The position numbers and the translations under genes were made by a program. From the NCBI GenBank assembly GCA_030706735.1, contig JAUZNZ010000002.1, forward strand, positions 170,261-234,260: a stretch of 64,000 bases of DNA. Direction: 5' to 3'. The notes beneath the pieces were generated by a model. That model ran no database searches. It was not told the origin of the DNA and worked only from the letters and a program-made list of their open reading frames with translations. Origin of the DNA: Bacteroidota bacterium. GTDB taxonomy: Bacteria > Bacteroidota > Bacteroidia > Chitinophagales > Chitinophagaceae. Shown here piece after piece: positions 31,440-40,460 of this stretch (within the stretch, counting starts at the first letter, position 1; each line of letters opens with the position of its first letter).

Positions 31440-32885
31440 ATGCCGAATGACAATGAAATAATTGACAATATAGCCAATAAGGAATATGAATTTGGTTTTG
31501 TCACGGATATAGAAATGGACACGGCTCCCGTGGGGCTGGACGAATCGACGATCCGCTATATTTCCGAAAAGAAGAACGAACCCGAGTGGCTTCTGAATTG
31601 GAGGCTAAAGGGTTTTCAGGCTTTTCAGCGCGAAAAACTGCCTGAATGGCAGAACTTTCCCATGCCCTCCATCGATTTTCAAAAAATTTCCTATTACGCC
31701 GCTCCGAAAAGTAAGAAAAAATACGACAGTCTTGATCAGGTGGACCCCGAACTCCTGGCCACCTTCGAAAAGCTCGGTATCCCCCTCTCGGAGCAAAAAA
31801 CCCTGGCCGGCGTGGCAGTCGACGTGGTATTCGACAGCATATCGGTCAAGACCACCTATAAGGAGAAGCTGGCAGAACTGGGCATCATTTTCTGCTCCTT
31901 CGGCGAAGCCGTTCAGGAGCACCCCGAACTCGTTCAGAAATATCTGGGCTCGGTAGTTCCTTACTCCGACAATATTTTCGCCGCACTCAACGCCGCCGTT
32001 TTTTCGGACGGCTCGTTCGTCTATATCCCCAAAGGGGTACGTTGTCCCATGGAACTGTCTACCTATTTCCGGATCAATACGGAAAACACCGGACAGTTCG
32101 AACGCACCCTGATCATCGCGGACGAAGGCAGCTATGTCAGCTATCTCGAGGGCTGCACTGCCCCGATGCGCGATGAGAACCAACTGCACGCCGCTGTCGT
32201 GGAACTGATCGCGTTGGGAAATGCGGAGATCAAATATTCGACCGTCCAGAACTGGTACCCCGGCGACAAAGAGGGTAAGGGTGGCATTTACAATTTCGTG
32301 ACCAAACGTGGAATTTGCAAAGGCGATCATGGTAAGATCTCCTGGACGCAGGTCGAGACCGGCTCTTCCATCACATGGAAGTATCCCAGCGTGATCCTGC
32401 AGGGCGATCACTCTACGGGCGAATTTTATTCCGTGGCGGTGACGAGGAATCGCCAGATCGCTGACACCGGAACCAAAATGCACCATATCGGCCGTAATAC
32501 CCGCAGCCGGATCATTTCAAAAGGAATTTCTGCGGGACACGGTAATAACAGCTATCGCGGATTGGTGCAGATCGGTCCAAAAGCGGACGAGGCGAGGAAT
32601 TTTACGCAATGCGATTCTTTGCTTATCGGCGACCAGTGCGGGGCCCATACTTTTCCATATATCGAATCGAAGAATAACAGCGCCACGGTAGAACATGAGG
32701 CCACGACTTCCAAGATCGGAGAGGACCAGATATTCTACCTGAACCAGCGGGGCATCGATTCGGAAAAGGCGGTTGCCCTCATCATCAATGGCTATGCCCG
32801 TGAAGTGTTGAACCAGCTGCCGATGGAATTCGCCGTAGAGGCGCAGAAGCTGTTGTCCATTACGCTGGAGGGCAGTGTGGGGTAG
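31440..32885 (+). CDS. sufB: SufB scaffold component of the SUF complex
   Basis: Core scaffold on which SufBC2D builds iron-sulfur clusters in the cytoplasm. From the ATG at 31440 the protein has 481 residues, the standard SufB size. It contains the [19 protein letters not shown] and [17 protein letters not shown] segments and the beta-helix core. The C-terminal [19 protein letters not shown] holds the conserved Cys used for cluster building, and [19 protein letters not shown] follows. The in-frame starts at 31296 and 31395 lie in or close to the sufA end and are rejected. sufC follows after 71 bp. Confidence 0.96.
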   Translation: MPNDNEIIDNIANKEYEFGFVTDIEMDTAPVGLDESTIRYISEKKNEPEWLLNWRLKGFQAFQREKLPEWQNFPMPSIDFQKISYYAAPKSKKKYDSLDQVDPELLATFEKLGIPLSEQKTLAGVAVDVVFDSISVKTTYKEKLAELGIIFCSFGEAVQEHPELVQKYLGSVVPYSDNIFAALNAAVFSDGSFVYIPKGVRCPMELSTYFRINTENTGQFERTLIIADEGSYVSYLEGCTAPMRDENQLHAAVVELIALGNAEIKYSTVQNWYPGDKEGKGGIYNFVTKRGICKGDHGKISWTQVETGSSITWKYPSVILQGDHSTGEFYSVAVTRNRQIADTGTKMHHIGRNTRSRIISKGISAGHGNNSYRGLVQIGPKADEARNFTQCDSLLIGDQCGAHTFPYIESKNNSATVEHEATTSKIGEDQIFYLNQRGIDSEKAVALIINGYAREVLNQLPMEFAVEAQKLLSITLEGSVG

Positions 32886-32956
32886 AAACCCAATGCCCCG
32901 CCGGATAGCGATGATGGGCCATCAAGTAAGGAATAGAGCAATTAATAAATAGACAA

Positions 32957-33736
32957 ATGCTGATCATTAAAAATCTACATGCTGAGGTTGAAGAGAAGGA
33001 GATATTGAAAGGGATCGATCTTTCTGTCAATGCCGGCGAGGTCCACGCGATCATGGGGCCGAATGGTTCCGGTAAGAGTTCACTGGCTTCCGTACTGGCT
33101 GGTCGCAAGAATTTCCACGTCACCAGGGGAGAGGTCATTTTCAAAGGAAAGAACCTCCTCGACAGCGCCCCCGAGGACCGCGCAAGGGAGGGCCTGTTCC
33201 TGGCATTCCAGTATCCGATGGAAATCCCCGGGGTATCCAACATAAACTTCCTGAAGACGGCCATCGCCGAAATAAGAGCGCATCGGAACCTGCCGCCGCT
33301 CGAGGCCAAAGAGTTCCTGCGCATGTCCAGGGAGAAGCAGAAGCTGGTGGAATTTGACGCGCAGTTGGTAAACCGTTCGCTGAACGAGGGTTTTTCCGGC
33401 GGCGAGAAAAAAAGGAACGAAATATTCCAGCTGGCCATGCTGGAACCGGAGTTGGCGATCCTCGATGAGACGGATTCCGGCCTGGACATCGACGCCCTGC
33501 GGATCGTTTCAAAAGGAGTGAACAAGCTGCGCTCCGACAAGAACGCTTTTATTATCATTACACACTACCAGCGCCTGCTGGAATATATCGTACCTGACTA
33601 CGTGCACGTGTTGTACGACGGCCGCATCGTCAAATCAGGCACCAAGGAACTGGCCATGGAGCTGGAGGAAAAAGGATACGATTGGCTAAAGGAAGAAGCC
33701 CGCGGAAAAGAGACGCGCGAAAGGGCGACGATTTAA
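32957..33736 (+). CDS. sufC: SufC ATPase of the SUF complex
   Basis: ABC-type ATPase that drives conformational change in SufB-SufD during cluster assembly; it is soluble, not a transporter. The 259 residues have Walker A GPNGSGKSSL near 34-43, the SufC-specific EEREGLFLAFQYPMEIPGV-like segment, the signature FSGGEKKRNE near 147-156 and Walker B LAILDETDSGLDIDAL. All are typical of SufC. The sufD start lies 5 bp after its stop codon. Confidence 0.97.
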   Translation: MLIIKNLHAEVEEKEILKGIDLSVNAGEVHAIMGPNGSGKSSLASVLAGRKNFHVTRGEVIFKGKNLLDSAPEDRAREGLFLAFQYPMEIPGVSNINFLKTAIAEIRAHRNLPPLEAKEFLRMSREKQKLVEFDAQLVNRSLNEGFSGGEKKRNEIFQLAMLEPELAILDETDSGLDIDALRIVSKGVNKLRSDKNAFIIITHYQRLLEYIVPDYVHVLYDGRIVKSGTKELAMELEEKGYDWLKEEARGKETRERATI

Positions 33737-33741
33737 TTCTC

Positions 33742-35091
33742 ATGAACATGGTACAAGAACCTGCGATACCTTTATACGAGGAAGTAGTGGACGGCTTCAA
33801 CAAGCTCCTGTCGGGTCCGACGGCTGCGGTGGCCGGTCCCAGGGCGGAGAGCAATAGCCTGCGACGGGCCCGCGAGGCGGCATTCGGGCGCTTCCGCGAG
33901 CGGGGTTTTCCATCGATAAAGGATGAAGATTGGAGATACACGCAGATCGCTCGCTTCCTGAAAGATAAATACGACCTTTCGGGGACGTTCGATCAGGACC
34001 AGTCGGCGCTTGCCGATAAGGCGGAGATTCCCTCCCTGGACAGCTACCGGATCGTATTGGTAAATGGAACCTGGCAGCGCAATGCCTCCCGGGGCGTTCC
34101 TCCTTCCGGGCTGCTCCTGCTTACTACAGCCGAGGCGAAGCAGGATCCGGTTTTTGCACATTACTTCGAACAGAGGACCGGGGATCATCATTTCACCGCG
34201 CTGAACGCGGCGCTGTTCACGGATGGCATTTTCATCCGGGTAGATGCCAACGCCGTGCCGGACAGGCCTCTGCACATCGTGCACGTTTATACCGCCGATC
34301 GCAACCTGCTGGTGCAGCCGCGCCATGTCGTGATCGTGAACCGTAATGCGGCCCTGACAGTCATCGAATCCGTCGTATCCGGATCGCCGCCCGACGGCCC
34401 CAGGATCCTCGTCAATAGTGTCGCGGAGATCATGGTCGAACAGGATGCACAGCTGGAACACATTCTCATCCAGACGGCCGGACAGTCGACCCGCCTGATC
34501 CAACATACCACCGTACGGCAGAAACGCCAGAGCCTCTATAATAATTTTACGGTTACCCTTCCGGGATCGGAACTGGTCCGAAACGAGCTCCACGTACGGA
34601 TGGAAGAAGAGTATTCCGAATCTCATCTATACGGCCTGTACCTCACGGGCGGTCGTCAGCTGGTGGACAACCATACGCTGGTCGATCATCAGAAACCCTC
34701 TTGCCAGAGCAATGAATTGTATAAAGGCGTACTGTTGGATCAATCGACCGGGATATTCAATGGAAAGATCTACGTGCATAAGGATGCTCAAAAAACGAAT
34801 GCCTTTCAGCAAAATAATAATCTGGTCATCGGAGACAAAGCGACCATCGATTCAAAACCCCAGTTGGAGATATTCGCCGACGATGTAAAATGCAGCCATG
34901 GTTCTACCGTGGGACAGTTCAGTGAGGAGGCTCTATTTTACCTCCGCTCGCGCGGCATCGGCGAACAGACGGCGAAGGGCCTGCTCATCAATGCCTTTGC
35001 CTTCGACGTGACCGAAAAGATCAGAACCCCCGCCCTGCGGTCGCATATCAACCACCTGATCGGCGATCATATTCCGGCTGTAAATTCTTAA
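33742..35091 (+). CDS. sufD: SufD component of the SUF complex
   Basis: Beta-helix partner of SufB needed for iron entry. From the ATG at 33742 the protein has 449 residues. The N-terminal helical domain has GFPSIKDEDWRYTQI, as usual for SufD, and the C-terminal core has DDVKCSHGSTVGQFSEEALFYLRSRGI, whose His is the conserved iron-related residue. The longer frame from 33682 overlaps sufC and is rejected. sufS starts 2 bp after its stop. Confidence 0.95.
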   Translation: MNMVQEPAIPLYEEVVDGFNKLLSGPTAAVAGPRAESNSLRRAREAAFGRFRERGFPSIKDEDWRYTQIARFLKDKYDLSGTFDQDQSALADKAEIPSLDSYRIVLVNGTWQRNASRGVPPSGLLLLTTAEAKQDPVFAHYFEQRTGDHHFTALNAALFTDGIFIRVDANAVPDRPLHIVHVYTADRNLLVQPRHVVIVNRNAALTVIESVVSGSPPDGPRILVNSVAEIMVEQDAQLEHILIQTAGQSTRLIQHTTVRQKRQSLYNNFTVTLPGSELVRNELHVRMEEEYSESHLYGLYLTGGRQLVDNHTLVDHQKPSCQSNELYKGVLLDQSTGIFNGKIYVHKDAQKTNAFQQNNNLVIGDKATIDSKPQLEIFADDVKCSHGSTVGQFSEEALFYLRSRGIGEQTAKGLLINAFAFDVTEKIRTPALRSHINHLIGDHIPAVNS

Positions 35092-35093
35092 TC

Positions 35094-36344
35094 ATGCTGA
35101 GTGCGGAACCCATAACGAACAAACATAAGCTGGATCTTGAAAAGGTAAGACAGGATTTTCCGATCCTTCATCGTACCGTTTACGGCCACCCGCTCGTCTA
35201 CCTGGACAACGCGGCCACAACGCAAAAGCCCTGGGCCGTGATCAAGGCCATCGAAGAGTATTATACGGGTATTAACAGCAACGTTCATCGCGGCGTCCAC
35301 TATCTTAGTCAGCTGGCCACGGAAGCGTATGAAGGGGCCCGGAAAAAAGTAGCGGACTATATCGGCGCCCGCCATGCGCATGAGATCATCTTCACGCGCG
35401 GCACTACGGAAGGCATCAACCTCGTGGCCGCCAGCTTCGGCAAACAATTCGTCAGACAAGGCGACAGCATTCTCATATCCGGCCTCGAGCATCACTCCAA
35501 TATTGTTCCCTGGCAGATGTTGTGCGAAGAACGAAAGGCGACGCTCAGGATCATACCGGTTGACGAGAACGGCGAATGGAGCCTCGATGGACTCGATGAC
35601 CTGCTCCGCGGCGTCAAATTGGTGGCAGTGAGCTGGGTATCTAACGCACTGGGAACGGTGAATCCCGTGGAAACGGTCATCGCCGCGGCGCACAGGCAGG
35701 GCATTCCCGTCCTGCTGGATGCGGCACAGGCCGTGCAGCACATGGAAGTGGACGTGCAGGGGATGGACGTCGACTTTATCGCCTTTTCCGGGCATAAGAT
35801 CTATGGACCGACAGGAATCGGCATCCTGTATGGTAAGGAAGAATGGCTGAACAAAATGCCTCCGACACAAGGCGGCGGAGAAATGATCCGGACGGTGACC
35901 TTCGGGAAAACCACCTATAACGACCTCCCCTATAAGTTCGAGGCAGGCACGCCCGACATGGCTGGCGCCATTGGCCTGGGCGCAGCAATGGATTATCTGA
36001 ATAGCCTCGGCCTCCCGTCGGTATTCGAAGCGGAATCCTATCTGACGACCTACGCCTTCAAAGCATTGCAGACGGTAGAAGACCTGCGGTTTGTCGGTAA
36101 CGCACGCAACCGCGCCGGCGTCTTTTCCTTCCTGGTCGGCGACATACACCCCTTTGATCTGGGTGAGATCCTCGACAAACAGGGAATTGCCGTGCGCACG
36201 GGACATCATTGCGCACAACCGATCATGGACCGATACTGCATACCCGGCACGGTTAGGGCTTCACTCGCGTTTTACAACACACCCGGCGAGATCGACCGGC
36301 TCGTGACGGGCATCCGCAAGGGGGTAACCATGCTCCAATCATGA
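35094..36344 (+). CDS. sufS: SufS group II cysteine desulfurase
   Basis: PLP enzyme that takes sulfur from cysteine for iron-sulfur clusters. The 416 residues contain YLDNAATTQKP, HRGVHYLSQLAT, the SGLEHHSN segment, the PLP lysine in FSGHKIYGPTGIG and the active Cys in RTGHHCAQPIMDRY near the C-terminus, in the short loop characteristic of group II enzymes. It lies between sufD (2 bp) and sufE (4-bp overlap). Confidence 0.96.
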   Translation: MLSAEPITNKHKLDLEKVRQDFPILHRTVYGHPLVYLDNAATTQKPWAVIKAIEEYYTGINSNVHRGVHYLSQLATEAYEGARKKVADYIGARHAHEIIFTRGTTEGINLVAASFGKQFVRQGDSILISGLEHHSNIVPWQMLCEERKATLRIIPVDENGEWSLDGLDDLLRGVKLVAVSWVSNALGTVNPVETVIAAAHRQGIPVLLDAAQAVQHMEVDVQGMDVDFIAFSGHKIYGPTGIGILYGKEEWLNKMPPTQGGGEMIRTVTFGKTTYNDLPYKFEAGTPDMAGAIGLGAAMDYLNSLGLPSVFEAESYLTTYAFKALQTVEDLRFVGNARNRAGVFSFLVGDIHPFDLGEILDKQGIAVRTGHHCAQPIMDRYCIPGTVRASLAFYNTPGEIDRLVTGIRKGVTMLQS

Positions 36345-36769
36345 CCATCAACGAACAACAGGACGCCATCATAGAGGATTTCTCCCTCTTCAGCGACTGG
36401 ATGGATAAATATGAATACATTATCCAGTTGGGAAAGGATTTGCCCATGATCGAGGACCGCTATAAGACGGATGACAACCTGATCAGAGGTTGCCAGTCAA
36501 GAGTCTGGCTGCACGCCGATTACCGCGATGGAAAAGTCTTCTTCACGGCAGATAGTGATGCCGTCATCACCAAGGGCCTGGTGAGCATGGTCATCCTGGT
36601 GTTGTCCGGTCATACGCCGAAGGAGATCGTCGATGCGGATGTCTATTTCATCGATGCCATCGGTTTACGCAACCATCTCTCCCCGACCCGCTCCAATGGG
36701 CTCCTGTCCATGCTGAAGCAAATCAAGCTGTATGCCCTGGCCCTCCAGGCTAAATCCATGCAATCATGA
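36341..36769 (+). CDS. sufE: SufE sulfur acceptor
   Basis: Receives persulfide sulfur from SufS and stimulates it. The 142 residues carry the acceptor cysteine in LIRGCQSRVWL near residue 50, the DSDAVITKGLVSMVILVLSGHTP segment and the LSPTRSNGLLSMLKQIK end, all SufE hallmarks. It overlaps sufS and the DUF59 gene by 4 bp on each side (ATGA), so the three are translationally coupled. Confidence 0.96.
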   Translation: MTINEQQDAIIEDFSLFSDWMDKYEYIIQLGKDLPMIEDRYKTDDNLIRGCQSRVWLHADYRDGKVFFTADSDAVITKGLVSMVILVLSGHTPKEIVDADVYFIDAIGLRNHLSPTRSNGLLSMLKQIKLYALALQAKSMQS

Positions 36770-37104
36770 ATGACATGCCCGCGCCGGAAAATAAAAGCGT
36801 CACCCCGCTGAGAGACAAGATCGAAGAGGTCCTTCGCACCGTCTATGACCCGGAAATACCCGTGAATATCCTCGAACTCGGCCTGGTGTACGACATACAG
36901 ATCGGCGACGGCGGCCACGTGAAGATCCGCATGACCCTGACTGCACCGGCATGCCCAGCCGCCGGAGAGATCATCTTCGACGTGCAGCAAAAAGTGGAGG
37001 CGCTGGACGAAGTGAAGGATTGTCATGTGGAGCTCACCTTCGATCCGCCCTGGACCAAGGACATGATGACCGAAGAGGCAAAGCTGGAATTGGGCATGCT
37101 ATAG
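36766..37104 (+). CDS. DUF59/MIP18-family SUF assembly protein (SufT-like)
   Basis: Small cytoplasmic protein of the DUF59 family linked to maturation of iron-sulfur proteins. The 112 residues contain the family core DPEIPVNILELGLVYDIQI and the conserved TLTAPACPAAGEII with its reactive Cys. The final segment reads VELTFDPPWTKDMMTEEAKLELGM, seen in SUF-operon members and in PaaD. It closes the SUF operon, overlapping sufE by 4 bp. A PaaD role is unlikely without other paa genes. Confidence 0.9.
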   Translation: MNDMPAPENKSVTPLRDKIEEVLRTVYDPEIPVNILELGLVYDIQIGDGGHVKIRMTLTAPACPAAGEIIFDVQQKVEALDEVKDCHVELTFDPPWTKDMMTEEAKLELGML

Positions 37105-37148
37105 TCAGGAAGCCTCCGGGATATTCCTATCTTCTCCCGATTTTTCCA

Positions 37149-37178
37149 TAATTTAGGTTAAAATACCTGAGTACTCAG
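37149..37178 (+). promoter_or_regulatory. Candidate promoter and palindromic operator before the fucose/galactose cluster
   Basis: A perfect 12-bp palindrome CTGAGTACTCAG (37167-37178) lies in a longer near-palindrome (37164-37181) with only one mismatched pair. It starts 11 bp after TAATTTAG (37149-37156), a weak match to the -7 element, so a repressor bound there would sit at the start of transcription. No regulator gene lies in the cluster. The -7 assignment is weak; the palindrome is plain. Confidence 0.45.
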
Positions 37179-37248
37179 ATAAGATACAGCACTTATCCTT
37201 TCTGCTTATGCTATTTCTTTGGAAATCGATGCTTTAACCATAATCTCC

Positions 37249-38502
37249 ATGCCGAAGAATAAATACTTGATTCCCTTCATCCTGGTCACGTCCCTGTTCT
37301 TTCTGTGGGCTTTTTTACACAATCTCAATCCGATCCTGATCCCTCATCTGAAAAAGGCCTGTCAGCTGAATGATAAGCAGAGTTCGCTGGTCGATTTGCC
37401 GATCTATCTGGCCTATTGTGTGATTGCCATACCGGCGGGGCTGTTCATGCATAAATATGGCTACAAAAAAGGTATCCTTTTCGGACTTTCTTTGTACGCG
37501 TTGGGGGCATTATTATTTATTCCGGCAGCTTCGGAACGAAGTTTCCCTTTTTTCATCTTCGCCTTATTTGTCAGCGGGAGCGGAGCTGCATTTCTGGAGA
37601 CGGTTGGCAATCCATACATCGCCAACCTGGGGGAGCCGCAGCGTTCGGAACAGCGACTGAACCTGGCGCAGTCTTTTAACGGGCTGGGGGCAATGATCGC
37701 TCCGCTCATCGGCGCCAAATTCATTCTATCCGGTATTGAACATAAACCCGCTGAATTGGCGGCAATGAGGGTCAATGGACAACTGGATGCCTATCTGCAA
37801 TCGGAAGCCAACACCGTGAAACCCCCGTATCTGGTCATCGCCTCAGTGGTTGTGCTGGTGATCATTCTTTTTGTCTTTACAAAATTGCCTGAAATAAAGG
37901 AGCCGGATGCGAACGCTCATGGGACGAAATTCTCCTGGAAAGTATTCCGGTTCCCTCATGTGAAGTGGGCGGTTTTCGGAGAGTTCTTTTATGTAGGAGC
38001 CCAGGTCGGACTGGGGAGTTTTTTTGTCAAGTATTCGCGATACGTGGCAGATATCCCGGAAAAAGAGGCGGGTGAAAAATGGTTTATTGCCCTGGCAGGG
38101 TTCATGGTCGGACGTTTCCTGGGTACCTTCATAATGGGATATATTAAACCATCCAGATTATTATCAGTGTATGCCGTCATAAATATATTCCTGGTAGGAG
38201 TTGGTGTATTGGCGAAAGGGCATGTGGCGGTATATGCCATCATGGCCACGCCTTTCTTTATGTCCATTATGTTCCCCTCCATCTTTGCGCTGGGGATCAA
38301 AGACCTGGGAGAAGAGACGAAGATGGCGGCTTCTTTTTTGGTGATGGCGATCATTGGCGGTGCGGTGGCTCCGTATATCATGGGGATGATATCGGATGCG
38401 ACGGGTAGTATCCAGGTGGCCTATGTCGTACCGCTGGTCAGTTTCGTCTATATACTGTTCTTTGGATTGAAAGGTTATAAGATAAAGCCTGCCCGCATAT
38501 GA
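37249..38502 (+). CDS. fucP: FucP-like L-fucose:proton symporter (MFS)
   Basis: Inner-membrane sugar importer of the FucP branch of the major facilitator superfamily. The E. coli member carries L-fucose, L-galactose and D-arabinose. The protein of 417 residues (ATG at 37249) shows about twelve membrane helices and FucP features: SLFFLWAFLHNLNPILIPHLKKA at the start, SGAAFLETVGNPYIANLG, and SLAQSFNGLG-like and FPSIFALGIKDLG segments. It heads the sugar-acid cluster and overlaps the mutarotase gene by 4 bp. The TTG frame from 37219 is not needed. The range of the characterised homologue matches both pathways predicted downstream. Confidence 0.92.
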   Translation: MPKNKYLIPFILVTSLFFLWAFLHNLNPILIPHLKKACQLNDKQSSLVDLPIYLAYCVIAIPAGLFMHKYGYKKGILFGLSLYALGALLFIPAASERSFPFFIFALFVSGSGAAFLETVGNPYIANLGEPQRSEQRLNLAQSFNGLGAMIAPLIGAKFILSGIEHKPAELAAMRVNGQLDAYLQSEANTVKPPYLVIASVVVLVIILFVFTKLPEIKEPDANAHGTKFSWKVFRFPHVKWAVFGEFFYVGAQVGLGSFFVKYSRYVADIPEKEAGEKWFIALAGFMVGRFLGTFIMGYIKPSRLLSVYAVINIFLVGVGVLAKGHVAVYAIMATPFFMSIMFPSIFALGIKDLGEETKMAASFLVMAIIGGAVAPYIMGMISDATGSIQVAYVVPLVSFVYILFFGLKGYKIKPARI

Positions 38503-38828
38503 GATATTGCCTCGCCCTCGACCTGAAAAATGACCCCGGTCTCATCGCCGAATACGAGCGATGGCACGCGGAGGTCTGGCCGGAGATACGCATAAGCATA
38601 CTCGACAGCGGCATCACCGGCATGGAGATCTACCGCCTGGAGGATCGCTTGTTCATGATCATGGAAACCGGCGATTCGTTTAGCTTTGATAAAAAGGCGG
38701 CTCTCGATTCGGCCAACCCCGCCGTACAGCGTTGGGAAGAGCTGATGTGGAAGTACCAGTCCGCGATCCCCGGCGGCAAACCGGGAGAAAAATGGCGCCT
38801 AATGAAAAAGATTTTTACTCTGAAATAA
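38499..38828 (+). CDS. L-rhamnose/L-fucose mutarotase family protein
   Basis: Small RhaM-family (DUF718) sugar mutarotase that interconverts anomers of L-rhamnose or L-fucose. The 109 residues contain the family pattern EYERWHAEVWPEI with its His, GITGMEIYRLEDRLFMIMETGD and a C-terminal EKWRLMKKIF. Next to fucP and an L-fucose dehydrogenase it most likely supplies the pyranose anomer used by the dehydrogenase. It overlaps fucP by 4 bp and is 3 bp from the next gene. Confidence 0.88.
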   Translation: MRYCLALDLKNDPGLIAEYERWHAEVWPEIRISILDSGITGMEIYRLEDRLFMIMETGDSFSFDKKAALDSANPAVQRWEELMWKYQSAIPGGKPGEKWRLMKKIFTLK

Positions 38829-38831
38829 AAG

Positions 38832-39599
38832 ATGATGTTCAGCTTGAAAGAAAAAGCGGCCGTCGTAACGGGTGCAGGCAGCGGGATCGGCAAAGCCGTA
38901 GCCCTTCTGTTCGCAAAACAGGGGGCCTATGTGCACGTTCTCGATATCCGGGAGGACCAGGCCCGGACGACGATGGAAGAAATAAAAGAGCTGGGGGGCC
39001 AGGGTGCCCCTCTCGTAGCCGACGTATCCGATCAAAAGCAGATCACGGACCGCTTCTCCGGCCTCGACCGGATAGACATTCTCGTGAACAGCGCGGGCAT
39101 CTCGCACGTCGGCACCGTGGAAACCACTTCGGAAGAAGACTTCGACCGCTTATTTAGGGTGAATGTCAAAGGAGTATATAATTGTCTCCGTGCCGCTATC
39201 CCGTCCATGAAAAGGAATAAGGGCGGCGTGATCCTCAACATGTCATCCGTTGCCGCCTCGGCCGGACTGCCGGACCGGTTCGCGTATTCGATGACCAAGG
39301 GCGCCGTCTATTCCATGACCCTCGCCCTGGCCAGGGATTATCTCCACGACCATATCCGCTGCAATTGTATTTCGCCCGCGCGCGTACATACGCCCTTCGT
39401 CGATGGCTTCCTGAAAAAAAATTATCCGGGGAAGGAAAAGGAGATGTTCGACAAATTGTCTGCGACGCAGCCGATCGGCCGCATGGCAAAACCGGAGGAG
39501 ATCGCAGCACTGATCCTGTACCTCTGTAGCGACGAAGCCTCTTTCATCACGGGTTGCGATTACCCGATCGACGGTGGCTTTTTAAAACTTAATAATTAA
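38832..39599 (+). CDS. SDR oxidoreductase, probable 2-keto-3-deoxy-L-fuconate dehydrogenase
   Basis: Short-chain dehydrogenase of 255 residues. It has the NAD-binding TGAGSGIG at 14-21, an acidic DIRED after the second strand, NSAGISHVG, and the catalytic Ser in NMSSVAAS with Tyr-x-x-x-Lys in AYSMTKGA. The PxxVHTPFVDGFL end resembles BDH2-like and 2-keto-3-deoxy-L-fuconate dehydrogenases, which oxidise C4 to give 2,4-diketo-3-deoxy-L-fuconate. The role rests on the neighbouring FAH-family hydrolase, which would cleave that product. Codons 38832 and 38835 are both ATG; the first is used. Confidence 0.82.
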   Translation: MMFSLKEKAAVVTGAGSGIGKAVALLFAKQGAYVHVLDIREDQARTTMEEIKELGGQGAPLVADVSDQKQITDRFSGLDRIDILVNSAGISHVGTVETTSEEDFDRLFRVNVKGVYNCLRAAIPSMKRNKGGVILNMSSVAASAGLPDRFAYSMTKGAVYSMTLALARDYLHDHIRCNCISPARVHTPFVDGFLKKNYPGKEKEMFDKLSATQPIGRMAKPEEIAALILYLCSDEASFITGCDYPIDGGFLKLNN

Positions 39600-39609
39600 T
39601 AGTCAACGA

Positions 39610-40458
39610 ATGAAACTGATCAGGTACGGTGAACCGGGCAGGGAAAAGACCGGAATAGTATTGAGCGGGAGGTGCTATGATACCTCTGCCCTGGGACTTG
39701 ACTATAATGAGTCTTTTTTTGAACAGGACGGCCTCGAAAAGCTACGGCAGTTCGCCGAGATGAACAACCTGCCGGAATTGCCCGGGGATATCCGCCTGGG
39801 CCCGCCGGTAGCCCGCCCCTCAAAGATCGTCTGCATCGGGCTCAACTACGCGGACCACGCCAGGGAGACAGGCGCTACACCCCCGCCGGAACCCGTGATC
39901 TTCCTCAAATCGACTTCCGCCCTGGTCGGCCCCAATGATGATATCATGATACCCCGCGATAGCCAGAAGACGGATTGGGAGGTGGAACTGGCCGTGGTGA
40001 TCGGTCGGCGCGCAAGGTATGTCACGGAACAACAGGCGCGGGCTCATATCGCCGGATACTGCCTGCATAACGACGTTTCCGAACGGGAATTTCAGCTGGA
40101 ACGCAGCGGTACCTGGGACAAAGGCAAGGGCTGCGACACGTTTGCGCCGATCGGACCCTGGCTGGCTACTCCCGATGAACTTCCCGGCATCGGTAACCTT
40201 CGGCTATGGCTCAGCGTGAACGGAAAGATCATGCAGGACGGTACGACGGCTAACCTGATCTTCAATATTCCCTTTCTGGTGGCCTATACAAGCCGCTTCA
40301 TGACCCTCCTGCCCGGTGATATCATTTCAACGGGCACGCCCGCAGGCGTAGGGATGGGAATGAAGCCTTCCCAATACCTTCGCCCCGGCGATATCGTCGA
40401 ACTGGGGATCGACGGATTGGGGAGCGCAAGGCAAAAAGTCGTGGCCTTTAAAGAATAA
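39610..40458 (+). CDS. FAH-family hydrolase, probable 2,4-diketo-3-deoxy-L-fuconate hydrolase
   Basis: Metal-dependent C-C bond hydrolase of the fumarylacetoacetate hydrolase family, predicted to split 2,4-diketo-3-deoxy-L-fuconate into pyruvate and L-lactate. The 282 residues have CIGLNYADHARETG, the metal-binding DWEVELAVVIG (Glu-Asp ligands) and STGTPAGVGMGM. These enzymes are often misnamed ureidoglycolate lyase. The gene lies between the SDR that would make its substrate and the lactonase gene (2 bp away). Confidence 0.86.
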   Translation: MKLIRYGEPGREKTGIVLSGRCYDTSALGLDYNESFFEQDGLEKLRQFAEMNNLPELPGDIRLGPPVARPSKIVCIGLNYADHARETGATPPPEPVIFLKSTSALVGPNDDIMIPRDSQKTDWEVELAVVIGRRARYVTEQQARAHIAGYCLHNDVSEREFQLERSGTWDKGKGCDTFAPIGPWLATPDELPGIGNLRLWLSVNGKIMQDGTTANLIFNIPFLVAYTSRFMTLLPGDIISTGTPAGVGMGMKPSQYLRPGDIVELGIDGLGSARQKVVAFKE

Positions 40459-40460
40459 GC

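Noticed and set aside
31605..32486. 293-residue open frame antisense to sufB
   Set aside because: A mirror of a strongly conserved gene with no promoter, ribosome site or recognisable motif.
35088..36218. 376-residue open frame antisense to sufS
   Set aside because: Antisense shadow; sufS has all catalytic motifs and fits the operon.
38832..39599. Calling the first SDR the sugar C1 dehydrogenase
   Set aside because: The second SDR (41376-42155) carries the L-fucose dehydrogenase signature; the first resembles keto-deoxy-fuconate dehydrogenases and lies next to the FAH hydrolase.
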